Of a DNA stretch of 21,466 nucleotides, positions 1-5,847 are shown piece after piece. The position numbers were made by a program, and so were the translations under genes. Position 1 is the stretch's first letter, and every line of letters begins with the position of its first letter. The DNA is from Thermoplasmata archaeon. Lineage in GTDB: Archaea > Thermoplasmatota > E2 > DHVEG-1. The notes below the pieces were generated by a model. The model was given only the letters and a program-made list of their open reading frames with translations, was not told where the DNA came from and made no database searches. The DNA lies in contig DAOWFO010000080.1 in NCBI GenBank assembly GCA_030637965.1, forward strand, positions 1 through 21,466, in the 5' to 3' direction.

Positions 1-352
1 ATTCTCCCAGTTGAGAACATTTTATTTCGCTATAATTACTATTATCGGAATTATCTAATAAATCAGTAAGCCATGGCTCCATACCAAGTGACATTATAAT
101 GTTTGCTGAGGAAATCTTTGATACATCGTTAGGAGAAGCGTCAAAATGTATTGGGCAAGCGCTAGCAGGCATTATGTAATCTATTTTAACATTATCTTTT
201 AATATATTTTTTGTGAAATCCGCAAGTATTGAATTTGTACATATAATAGTTGTTGAAACTTCCTCTGAATGTAAATATGGAGTAAAACATAATGATATCA
301 ATATTATTCCTACAAAAAGGATTGGTTTTTTTCTTTTAATTATGTGATTCAT
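1..352 (-). CDS. TroA/ZnuA-type metal ABC transporter substrate-binding protein (3' part outside window)
   Basis: The reading frame begins at an ATG read leftward at 350-352 and runs off the left edge, giving 117 codons. The N-terminus is basic (KRKK, 6-9) and then hydrophobic to about residue 27, a signal peptide for export across the cell membrane. The mature part has the hallmarks of the cluster A-I (PF01297) metal-binding family: TNSILADFTKNI near 39-50, a ligand segment at 66-77, and SLGMEPWL near 88-95. These proteins capture Zn, Mn, Fe or similar ions and hand them to an ABC permease. The usual ligand motif DPHxxEPTPSDV is here CPIHFDASPNDV, with His one place later and a Cys (66) where Asp is normal. 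A strong Shine-Dalgarno AAAAGGAG lies at 361-368. Divergent nikR next door suggests nickel, but the metal is an inference. Permease and ATPase genes would be to the left. Confidence 0.82.
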   Translation of the reverse strand, partial: MNHIIKRKKPILFVGIILISLCFTPYLHSEEVSTTIICTNSILADFTKNILKDNVKIDYIMPASACPIHFDASPNDVSKISSANIIMSLGMEPWLTDLLDNSDNSNYSEIKCSQLGE

Positions 353-474
353 AAATGTTTCTCCTTTTAGTAGTAATTTTTTAATTTTATAGAATAAAAA
401 TAGAATTTGGTTTAAAAATCTTTGGTAACAAAAAATTTAAATTCGTGCTACTATTATCTATAAAACGTGTTACA
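353..474. promoter_or_regulatory. Divergent control region between metal-binding protein gene and nikR
   Basis: This AT-rich spacer must carry promoters for both genes. Rightward, TTTAAA at 436-441 is a plausible TATA box about 36 bp before the preferred nikR start at 475, giving a very short leader; no Shine-Dalgarno precedes that ATG. Leftward, AAAAGGAG (361-368) serves the substrate-binding gene. Because nikR regulators often act at divergent promoters, an operator is expected here. I could not see a match to the E. coli GTATGA-N16-TCATAC operator. TTTGGT occurs twice, near 416-426, and GTAACA (425-430) is mirrored by TGTTAC (468-473), but both may be chance. Confidence 0.45.
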
Positions 475-885
475 ATGGAAAAAGTAATAAGATTTGGGGT
501 ATCAATTAAACCTTACTTACTTAAGAAATTTGATAAAACTATCAAGAAAAAAGGTTATAAAAATCGATCGGAGGCCATTAGAGATCTTATACGAGAAAAA
601 ATTATTACGGAAGAAATCTTTGACCCGGACGTTCAATCAATTGGTACTCTTACAATGATATATAATCATCATGAAGGAAATCTAACAGATAGACTCCTTA
701 ATTTACAGCATAACCATACTGAAGAAATACTTGTAACCACACATATACACGTTGATCATGATAATTGTCTTGAAATACTTGTCTTAAAGGGAAAAGCTAA
801 GAATATTCTAGAACTGGCAGATAATATCAAGGCTATTAAAGGAATAAAACATGGAAAAGTTGTAATAACAAATCAAACAATATGA
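475..885 (+). CDS. nikR: Nickel-responsive transcriptional regulator NikR
   Basis: A 136-residue ribbon-helix-helix repressor with an ACT-like nickel-binding domain, the usual NikR size. The N-terminal strand RFGVSI (6-11) and the helix containing NRSEAIRDLIR (30-40) form the DNA-binding RHH domain. The high-affinity nickel ligands of E. coli NikR (His76, His87, His89, Cys95) are matched with identical spacing by His79, His90, His92 and Cys98, the last three in HIHVDHDNCLE. The C-terminal GIKHGKVV is also family-typical. An upstream in-frame GTG at 445 would add ten residues not found in NikR proteins, so ATG 475 is chosen; TTTAAA at 436-441 is well placed for it. NikR binds Ni(II) and represses nickel uptake. 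Here the likely target is the divergent metal-binding protein gene. It converges with the DUF1858 gene, only 7 bp between stops. Confidence 0.95.
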   Translation: MEKVIRFGVSIKPYLLKKFDKTIKKKGYKNRSEAIRDLIREKIITEEIFDPDVQSIGTLTMIYNHHEGNLTDRLLNLQHNHTEEILVTTHIHVDHDNCLEILVLKGKAKNILELADNIKAIKGIKHGKVVITNQTI

Positions 886-892
886 TGATTTA

Positions 893-1099
893 TTATTTTT
901 CCATTGCATCGTTTAGATCTTTTACTAATTTTTTTACATCGATGCCATGGACCACAGCAATATCGCTAAGCTTTTCAAAAGATGCTGCAATACAACCTAT
1001 ACATCCCATATTATATTTTTGAAAAACGGGTACAACTTCAGGATGTTTATCAATAACCTCTTTAATATTCATGTTTTCTGTAATCTTGCCGCAAGTCAT
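893..1099 (-). CDS. DUF1858 small redox-disulfide protein
   Basis: A 68-residue protein of the DUF1858 / hybrid-cluster-protein-associated disulfide family (TIGR03980 type). Evidence is the pattern MNIKEVIDKHPEVVPVF, then YNMGCIGC with a CxxC pair (Cys33, Cys36), then HGID and a closing helix. A third Cys (Cys3) is near the N-terminus. The start at 1099 is supported by AGGTG seven bases upstream; Met10 is a shorter alternative and is where the family domain begins. The family is often fused to or near hybrid cluster protein or other redox enzymes, but none is visible here. It presumably has a redox or metal-binding role in the cytoplasm; the exact function is unknown. It ends 7 bp from nikR, tail to tail. 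Confidence 0.85.
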   Translation of the reverse strand: MTCGKITENMNIKEVIDKHPEVVPVFQKYNMGCIGCIAASFEKLSDIAVVHGIDVKKLVKDLNDAMEK

Positions 1100-1377
1100 A
1101 ATTTTACACCTACTATTAAAATTCTTTATTTGAATACCCCATATAATACTTACCCAAGAAATGTTTATATGTTAGGAGAAACCGGACGGATGTTTTGGGG
1201 AGAGAAAAAGTGGTATTTATCAGTTTTGTATTGCCGTCCGGCCTACGGATCTATGTATTGAACAGCTTATCATACATTTAAATTAAAATACGAGTTCATT
1301 GAAACTATAAAATTGCTATGTTTCAAAAATATCGACATCAACGTCACTTTGTATTATGATAAATAAAATCCTATACT
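1100..1377. other. Gene-poor spacer with GC-rich inverted repeat
   Basis: No convincing protein gene lies between the DUF1858 start and the archease stop. An open frame crossing 947-1261 on the plus strand overlaps the DUF1858 gene and has no family features. TATA-like stretches occur at 1141-1148 (ATATAATA) and 1164-1170 (TTTATAT; ATATAAA on the minus strand, where it would serve the DUF1858 gene). The only GC-rich island is 1180-1250, described separately. The remainder, 1262-1377, is AT-rich and featureless apart from TTTAAA near 1277-1282. Confidence 0.6.
1182..1241. ncRNA. Candidate structured RNA closed by a perfect 8-bp GC-rich stem
   Basis: CCGGACGG at 1182-1189 is perfectly complementary to CCGTCCGG at 1234-1241, leaving a 44-base loop. 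The stem stands out in a very AT-rich spacer, and GC-rich islands in AT-rich archaeal genomes are a known mark of stable RNAs. Strand is undecided. A plus-strand transcript could start near 1170 from ATATAATA (1141-1148). A minus-strand transcript could start near 1252 from TTTAAATG-like sequence around 1275-1282, and would then lead into the DUF1858 gene as a long leader. I do not recognise a known family: no clear C/D or H/ACA boxes, tRNA, SRP or riboswitch core. It could instead be a protein-binding operator. Confidence 0.35.
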
Positions 1378-1794
1378 TTATATATCAAAAAGAACCTGAA
1401 CCTGATAAAAACGTTTCTTTCGTATTTCTAACATATGATATGTTACAGCTTTAATTTCAAAACCAATTTTATGTTTAGAGATATTGTAGTTTTCACCAAA
1501 AACACTTGCTGAGAGACAAGGATATTTCTTATCAATTTCTACATTAAAAAGACCGAAAACCAAGTTTTTTGCACTGTTCAAAAACAATAATTCAGATAAC
1601 CAATCAACCAATAACTGCTCAAAATCCGGCGCCTCTAACTGAATATTATACTGTCCAACATAATCTATTTTTGAACAATTCGTTATTATATCAAACATAC
1701 CTTTTGCCGCATTTTCAAAAGATTCAGATATATTTTTACCATAAGCTTTTATACCCACATCTGCGGTATGTTCAATAAGCTCATATTTTTTCAT
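1378..1794 (-). CDS. Archease
   Basis: A 138-residue archease, the chaperone-like activator of the RNA ligase RtcB that promotes its guanylylation and multiple turnover in tRNA splicing and RNA repair. The family signature is clear: YELIEHTADVGIKAYG at 4-19 with the invariant His and Asp, FENAAKGMFDI near 26-36, LLVDWLSELLFL near 61-72, and the C-terminal KAVTYHMLEI followed by VLFDI. The length is typical. It overlaps the upstream phosphorylase gene by four bases (ATGA type), so the two are co-transcribed and probably translationally coupled. RtcB is not in the window. The other splicing enzyme here, EndA, is about 19 kb away. Confidence 0.94.
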   Translation of the reverse strand: MKKYELIEHTADVGIKAYGKNISESFENAAKGMFDIITNCSKIDYVGQYNIQLEAPDFEQLLVDWLSELLFLNSAKNLVFGLFNVEIDKKYPCLSASVFGENYNISKHKIGFEIKAVTYHMLEIRKKRFYQVQVLFDI

Positions 1795-2555
1795 AATGTT
1801 GCCTTTATTAATTCATGTTTACAATTACAATCTTGTTTATTTTCGGTAGATTCAATGGTCGCTTTTAATATTTTTAAAATAAGAGACTCTTTCTCATTAT
1901 ATATTTCCAATATCTCATTTGCAGAAAACTTATTTTGTAATCCCGTAGCCATATTACAAACCACACATATTGATGCATAACAAATCCCTTTCTCTCTTGC
2001 TAATACAATTTCAGGAACCAATGTCATTCCCACAATATCAGCAAAATTTTTGAACATTTTAATTTCTGATGCAGTCTCTAATCGCGGGCCTTCTGTTGTT
2101 AAATATACTCCTATTTCATGAAAGGTAATATCACTTATTTTCTTACAGCTTCTTATTAGTAATCTTCTTAAAGATTGGCAAAATGGATTAGTCATATCAA
2201 CATGAATTCTTCTATCTTCAAAAAAAGTTTGAGGTCTTGATTTTGTAAAATCAATAAAATCATGAGGGATAACAAAATCTCCTGGTTTAAGGTCTTTAAT
2301 CATAGATCCAACAGTACCTACAGAAATTATTTTATCTACTTGACTTGCTGCTAACGATTGTATATTAGCACAATAATTTATTTTATTAGGAGGAAGGTTT
2401 AAGTTTTTTCCATGTCTATTAATAAAAAAGATTTTATGTTCTTTATACTTAGTCAATAAAATCTGTACATCCCCATAAGTCGTCTCAACTATTAGTTTTT
2501 CTGAATTTTTAATAAAATCGGATATTTTATATCCACTTATTATCCCTATTTTCAT
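1791..2555 (-). CDS. MTAP/PNP-family nucleoside phosphorylase, probably methylthioinosine or 6-oxopurine type
   Basis: A 254-residue purine-nucleoside phosphorylase of the MTAP branch, which splits methylthioadenosine-type nucleosides with phosphate to methylthioribose-1-phosphate and a free base (methionine salvage). Seen motifs: NRHGK (47-51), PPNKINYCANIQ (55-66), TVGSM (81-85), PGDFVIPHDFIDFTKSR (91-107), EGPRLET (155-161), VGMTLVPE (175-182). The residue deciding the base, Asp in the TDYD segment of 6-aminopurine MTAPs, is Asn201 here (VCNMATG). By family knowledge Asn favours 6-oxopurines, pointing to methylthioinosine, as in the Methanocaldococcus deamination route. The N-terminal phosphate loop, usually GGTG or GGSG, is SGYK. 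A tail with CNCKH (about 243-247) is unusual. GGAG eight bases upstream supports ATG 2555. Four-base overlap with archease downstream. Confidence 0.85.
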   Translation of the reverse strand: MKIGIISGYKISDFIKNSEKLIVETTYGDVQILLTKYKEHKIFFINRHGKNLNLPPNKINYCANIQSLAASQVDKIISVGTVGSMIKDLKPGDFVIPHDFIDFTKSRPQTFFEDRRIHVDMTNPFCQSLRRLLIRSCKKISDITFHEIGVYLTTEGPRLETASEIKMFKNFADIVGMTLVPEIVLAREKGICYASICVVCNMATGLQNKFSANEILEIYNEKESLILKILKATIESTENKQDCNCKHELIKATL

Positions 2556-2639
2556 TTTAAAATCTCCATAAGAATATATTTGAAATTTTAAGCATGTTTA
2601 TACTATAAACGTTTATTAATTTAAAGTCATATCTATACG
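2556..2639. promoter_or_regulatory. Bidirectional promoter with nested palindromes (phosphorylase / dph6)
   Basis: Positions 2596-2610 are a perfect 15-base palindrome: GTTTATA, a central C, then TATAAAC. It overlaps a second perfect palindrome ATAAAC-GTTTAT at 2605-2616. Each strand of the first carries a TATAAA-type box. On the plus strand TATAAA (2604-2609) would place transcription start near 2632, eight bases before the dph6 ATG. On the minus strand the mirrored box (2597-2602) would start near 2574, just ahead of the GGAG at 2564-2567. This reads as a shared divergent promoter; the symmetry could also be an operator. Confidence 0.55.
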
Positions 2640-3311
2640 ATGAAAGTTGCAGCACTTTTTTCAGGTGGAAAAGACTCTGTCTTTTCTATATATATAGCTA
2701 AACAATGGGGATGGGATATCTCTCATTTGGTAACAGTATATCCTGAAAATAAAGATTCATGGATGTTTCATTCAATTAATATTCATTTAACTGAAAAATT
2801 ATCAGAAGCAATTAATATCCCGCTTATTAGAAAACAAACAAAAGGTAAAAAGGAAGAGGAGCTTAATGACCTGAAAGAAATCTTAAAGGATCTTGATATA
2901 AATGGTGTAATAAGTGGTGCTATTGCATCCGAATACCAAAGAACTCGAATTGAAAAAATCTGCCACGAAATAGGAATAAAATCATTTACTCCAATCTGGC
3001 ATAAAAACCAAGAATTAATTCTAAGAGAGCAAATAAATGCAGGTTTTGAGATTATAATTGTTGGTGTTTTTGCTTACGGATTTGATGAAACATGGTTGGG
3101 AAAAACAATTAATGGAAAAACTATAAATGATATCCAACAATTAAAAAAAAAATATTCAATAAATACAGCAGGAGAAGGAGGAGAATTTGAAACACTTACA
3201 CTAAATGGCCCTATTTTTAGAAAGAAACTTATTTTAGATAAAATTTCCAAAGAATGGAAAAGAGATAATGGTATCTTAAAGGTAATAAGATCACATCTCG
3301 AAGGCAATTAA
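2640..3311 (+). CDS. dph6: Diphthine-ammonia ligase (Dph6)
   Basis: A 223-residue PP-loop ATP pyrophosphatase-type amidotransferase that performs the last step of diphthamide synthesis, amidating diphthine on translation elongation factor aEF2 with ATP and ammonia. The PP-loop FSGGKDS sits at 7-13. Family-specific blocks follow: GAIASEYQRTRIEKIC near 98-113, IGIKSFTPIW, and the diagnostic GEGGEFETLTLNGP near 177-190. The length matches archaeal single-domain members (TIGR00289/COG2102 type). ATG 2640 immediately precedes the PP-loop strand; there is no strong Shine-Dalgarno, which fits a nearly leaderless transcript from the 2604-2609 TATA box. The stop overlaps that of the convergent PqqD-like gene within TTAA at 3308-3311. 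Confidence 0.93.
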   Translation: MKVAALFSGGKDSVFSIYIAKQWGWDISHLVTVYPENKDSWMFHSINIHLTEKLSEAINIPLIRKQTKGKKEEELNDLKEILKDLDINGVISGAIASEYQRTRIEKICHEIGIKSFTPIWHKNQELILREQINAGFEIIIVGVFAYGFDETWLGKTINGKTINDIQQLKKKYSINTAGEGGEFETLTLNGPIFRKKLILDKISKEWKRDNGILKVIRSHLEGN

Positions 3312-3661
3312 TAATCAAGATAATTCAGATTTTTCATTTGTTGGATAAATACAAATAGCCTTTGATCAATCTTTTCCTCATCTGGAAATTCCTTTTTAAT
3401 TGTCTCCAAAATCTGCTTTACTGTATTTTTTTCATTACAATTCATCCATACGAGTGACCCGAGTTTATCCATATTTGCAGTAAATGCATTATCCTTTTTT
3501 ATTATCTTACAAAAATATTTACCATGTTTGCTTTTGAACTTAGGTACTTTTAACCCAACAAGTCCTTCTTCATTTGTAAACCACTCAAAATCTAGTCTTT
3601 TTGGTTTATATTGTAAGAATTCTTCAGTTGTTGGTAGTTTATTTTTTTTCTTGCTCGTCAT
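3308..3661 (-). CDS. Stand-alone PqqD-like protein (RiPP recognition element fold)
   Basis: About 117 residues. The C-terminal half is a PqqD domain: a LDELGSFVW-like stretch appears as MDKLGSLVWMNCN, then NTVKQILETIKKEFP (helix pair), then a final helix ending NLNYLDY. The N-terminal half (RLDFEWFTNEEGLVGLKVPKFK) matches the beta-strand part preceding this domain in small archaeal members. PqqD folds bind leader peptides for radical-SAM and other peptide-modifying enzymes. No such enzyme is in the window, so the role is unknown. The start lies inside the end of the OPT transporter gene: ATG 3661 (23-base overlap) has GAGGGA upstream; TTG 3667 is a two-codon-longer alternative. The overlap implies co-transcription and coupled translation with the transporter. 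Confidence 0.8.
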   Translation of the reverse strand: MTSKKKNKLPTTEEFLQYKPKRLDFEWFTNEEGLVGLKVPKFKSKHGKYFCKIIKKDNAFTANMDKLGSLVWMNCNEKNTVKQILETIKKEFPDEEKIDQRLFVFIQQMKNLNYLDY

Positions 3662-5696
3662 TTGCAAATATTTCCCTCAGCGGGATATACGCCAGAAGTA
3701 CAGCTATAAAAATCCACAAGAGCAGCCCTGGCCATATTGGAGGATACTCAAATATAGCAAGATTTATACCACCAATGATAAGAAATGCCACAACAACTCC
3801 CATCAATGCTTCTCCAGCGATTAATCCAGCAGTTAGAAGAAGTCCCGTTCTTATAATCTTTTCTTTTGGTTTTACATCAGTTTGTTTTATTGCTAACTCC
3901 CATTCACTTATTTGCTCTTCTTCAGCAGAACCATATTTCCTTGTAATAAACTTATTTGTTATGTGTCTTACAATACCTCCACCAAAAATCGGAACAACTA
4001 ATGTGAAAGGCAGATATATCCCAATAGCAACGGGCAATACTGGTAAATCAATAAGTATGAGAACGAAAGCAAGTACTGCTCCAGCTAGAACAAATGGCCA
4101 TACCATTTCTCCACCTAAAACACCCTTAACAATACCTGCCATAAGAAAAGCCTGAGGTGCCGGAAGATTAGTACTTCCAATATGATAGGCTTGATCAAGT
4201 GCCGATACGACAAGTGCGAGTACCGGTGCAGCAGCAAGCACTCCAATCATTTCTGCAATCTGCTGGTTTTTAGGTGTTGCTCCTATCATCTGACCACATG
4301 TCAATGACTGAAGGACATCTCCAGAAATGGCCGCAGCACAACAAATAACTGCTGCAATAAGTATTGCAACGCCATAAGCTCCAACGTTTCCTGAAAGACC
4401 AAATCCAAGTAAAATTAAAGAAGTAATGAGAAGAACAGACACAGTTACACCAGATATTGGATTATTTGAAGATCCTAAAAGTCCAGCCATGTATCCTGCA
4501 ATTGCACTAGCAATAAAAGCAAATAGTATAGCAAAAACTGCCATTATTCCGGAAACTACCCACTGACTTGATACCCATCCATAAAGAATAAAGACAGGGA
4601 TTGTAAGTGCCCCTATTAAAAGAAATACAAACTTGAAATTCATATCCTGATCTGTTCTTTTTTTAGCTGCTACTTGACCACCTGTAATTCCTACAATTGC
4701 CTCCCTAAGTCCTTGGCTAAGATTAGTTCTCAATTTGAAAATAGTGTAGAGACCGCCAACCACCATAGCTCCAACACCAACATATCGAATGAAGTCCCCC
4801 CATATATTGTAGAATCCCCAAATCAAACTACCTGCTTCAAAATTACCAGCACCAAATGCTAAGGCATCTTTTATTTGTGATTCGGTTCCAGGTGTGGGTA
4901 GGCCAGTGGCAAGTGCTATAAGAGGAGCAAGAATAACCCAGCCAAGAAGTCCCCCTACAAAGACAAATGATGCAATCCTAGGACCTATAATCCATCCAAC
5001 ACCAAGAAGTGCTGGAGATGATGCGATTCCTCCATAAAAAACTCCTGATTCTTCTCTCCCACCAATACTGAATTTTCCAATATCAATAATACCATGAATT
5101 GCACCACTAAAAGTTTGTAATGCAACTTGTCCAAATTTAAATAATGCTGCTAAAAGTACACCCGTCATTAGCCAAATACTACTTACTCCAGATCCTGATT
5201 CCCCTTCTTTGGTTGATGATTCGTCACCAACTGTCGTTGTAAGAACAGCAGCAACAGCCACTCCCTCAGGGAAAGGAAGATCGGTTTTAATAATAAGGGC
5301 TCTCCTTAGAGGAACCATCCATAAAACACCTAGAATACCTCCTAGAAAAGCGACAATTGTTGTCTCAAAATAATGAATTTCAGACCAAGTGCCAAGTAAT
5401 ACCATTGCTGGAATTGTAAATATGACCCCTGCAGCAAGTGCTTCACCTGCCGCGGCACCCATCATACCAATATTGACTTCCAAAATCGTCCCTTTAAAAG
5501 GTTTTAAGAGAGCGAAAGCCATCACAGCCCCTGGTATAGCAGCAGATACTGTCAAACCAGCATACAATCCAAGATACGCATTAGCAGAACCTAAAACAAT
5601 TGCAAGTAATGCACCAACCAAAACAGCCTTGATTGTTAATTCAGGAATGATCTTCTTTGAAGGTATAAAAGACTTGAAATCCTCTCGCGATGACAT
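3639..5696 (-). CDS. OPT-superfamily oligopeptide/metal-chelate transporter
   Basis: A 685-residue polytopic membrane protein of the OPT superfamily (TIGR00733-like prokaryotic branch). Hydrophobic segments alternate with short loops along its length, about 14 to 16 helices. Recognisable blocks are NAYLGLYAGLTVSAAIPG (39-56), NIGMMGAAAGEALAAG (75-90), DLPFPEGVA (139-147), and GDVLQSLTCGQMIGATPKNQQ in the second half, equivalent to the family's GATPxxQQ. OPT proteins move peptides, or metal complexes of peptides or siderophores, using the proton gradient; the substrate here is not readable. The start at 5696 gives the charged N-terminal segment usual before helix 1, with a weak AGGT upstream. 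It leads a two-gene operon with the PqqD-like protein, whose start lies inside it. Confidence 0.92.
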   Translation of the reverse strand: MSSREDFKSFIPSKKIIPELTIKAVLVGALLAIVLGSANAYLGLYAGLTVSAAIPGAVMAFALLKPFKGTILEVNIGMMGAAAGEALAAGVIFTIPAMVLLGTWSEIHYFETTIVAFLGGILGVLWMVPLRRALIIKTDLPFPEGVAVAAVLTTTVGDESSTKEGESGSGVSSIWLMTGVLLAALFKFGQVALQTFSGAIHGIIDIGKFSIGGREESGVFYGGIASSPALLGVGWIIGPRIASFVFVGGLLGWVILAPLIALATGLPTPGTESQIKDALAFGAGNFEAGSLIWGFYNIWGDFIRYVGVGAMVVGGLYTIFKLRTNLSQGLREAIVGITGGQVAAKKRTDQDMNFKFVFLLIGALTIPVFILYGWVSSQWVVSGIMAVFAILFAFIASAIAGYMAGLLGSSNNPISGVTVSVLLITSLILLGFGLSGNVGAYGVAILIAAVICCAAAISGDVLQSLTCGQMIGATPKNQQIAEMIGVLAAAPVLALVVSALDQAYHIGSTNLPAPQAFLMAGIVKGVLGGEMVWPFVLAGAVLAFVLILIDLPVLPVAIGIYLPFTLVVPIFGGGIVRHITNKFITRKYGSAEEEQISEWELAIKQTDVKPKEKIIRTGLLLTAGLIAGEALMGVVVAFLIIGGINLAIFEYPPIWPGLLLWIFIAVLLAYIPLREIFANDEQEKK

Positions 5697-5847
5697 CGTA
5701 TATTACCTAACTAAATAATATATTTCATTATTTATATAACCATCGGTTTAATATCTATTGTTCAAAATATTACAGGAGCAAGCACATATTTATAATTTAT
5801 TAAATATGACCAATAAATTTTACGAAAAATTCATTATTTGAGATTAA
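5697..5847 (-). promoter_or_regulatory. OPT gene promoter and aRF1 downstream spacer
   Basis: On the minus strand TTATATAAA at 5731-5739 is a good archaeal TATA box; transcription would start near 5709, about 13 bases before the OPT start codon. The left-over part, 5745-5847, lies downstream of the aRF1 promoter-side neighbour in the opposite sense of reading order: it is 5' to nothing on the minus strand except OPT, and 3' to the aRF1 stop. It is AT-rich with no further gene. Confidence 0.5.

Noticed and set aside
425..473. GTAACA / TGTTAC inverted repeat as a NikR operator
   Set aside because: Six-base arms with a 37-base gap in AT-rich DNA are easily chance and do not match known NikR operators.
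445..474. Upstream GTG start for nikR adding ten residues
   Set aside because: The extra residues have no NikR counterpart and the TATA-like box at 436-441 would lie too close; ATG 475 fits the family.
947..1261. Plus-strand open frame of 104 codons
   Set aside because: Overlaps the well-supported DUF1858 gene on the other strand, crosses the GC-rich inverted repeat, and shows no family-like sequence.
3528..4155. Plus-strand open frames opposite the PqqD-like and OPT genes
   Set aside because: They are antisense shadows of a clearly conserved membrane transporter and have no start signals.
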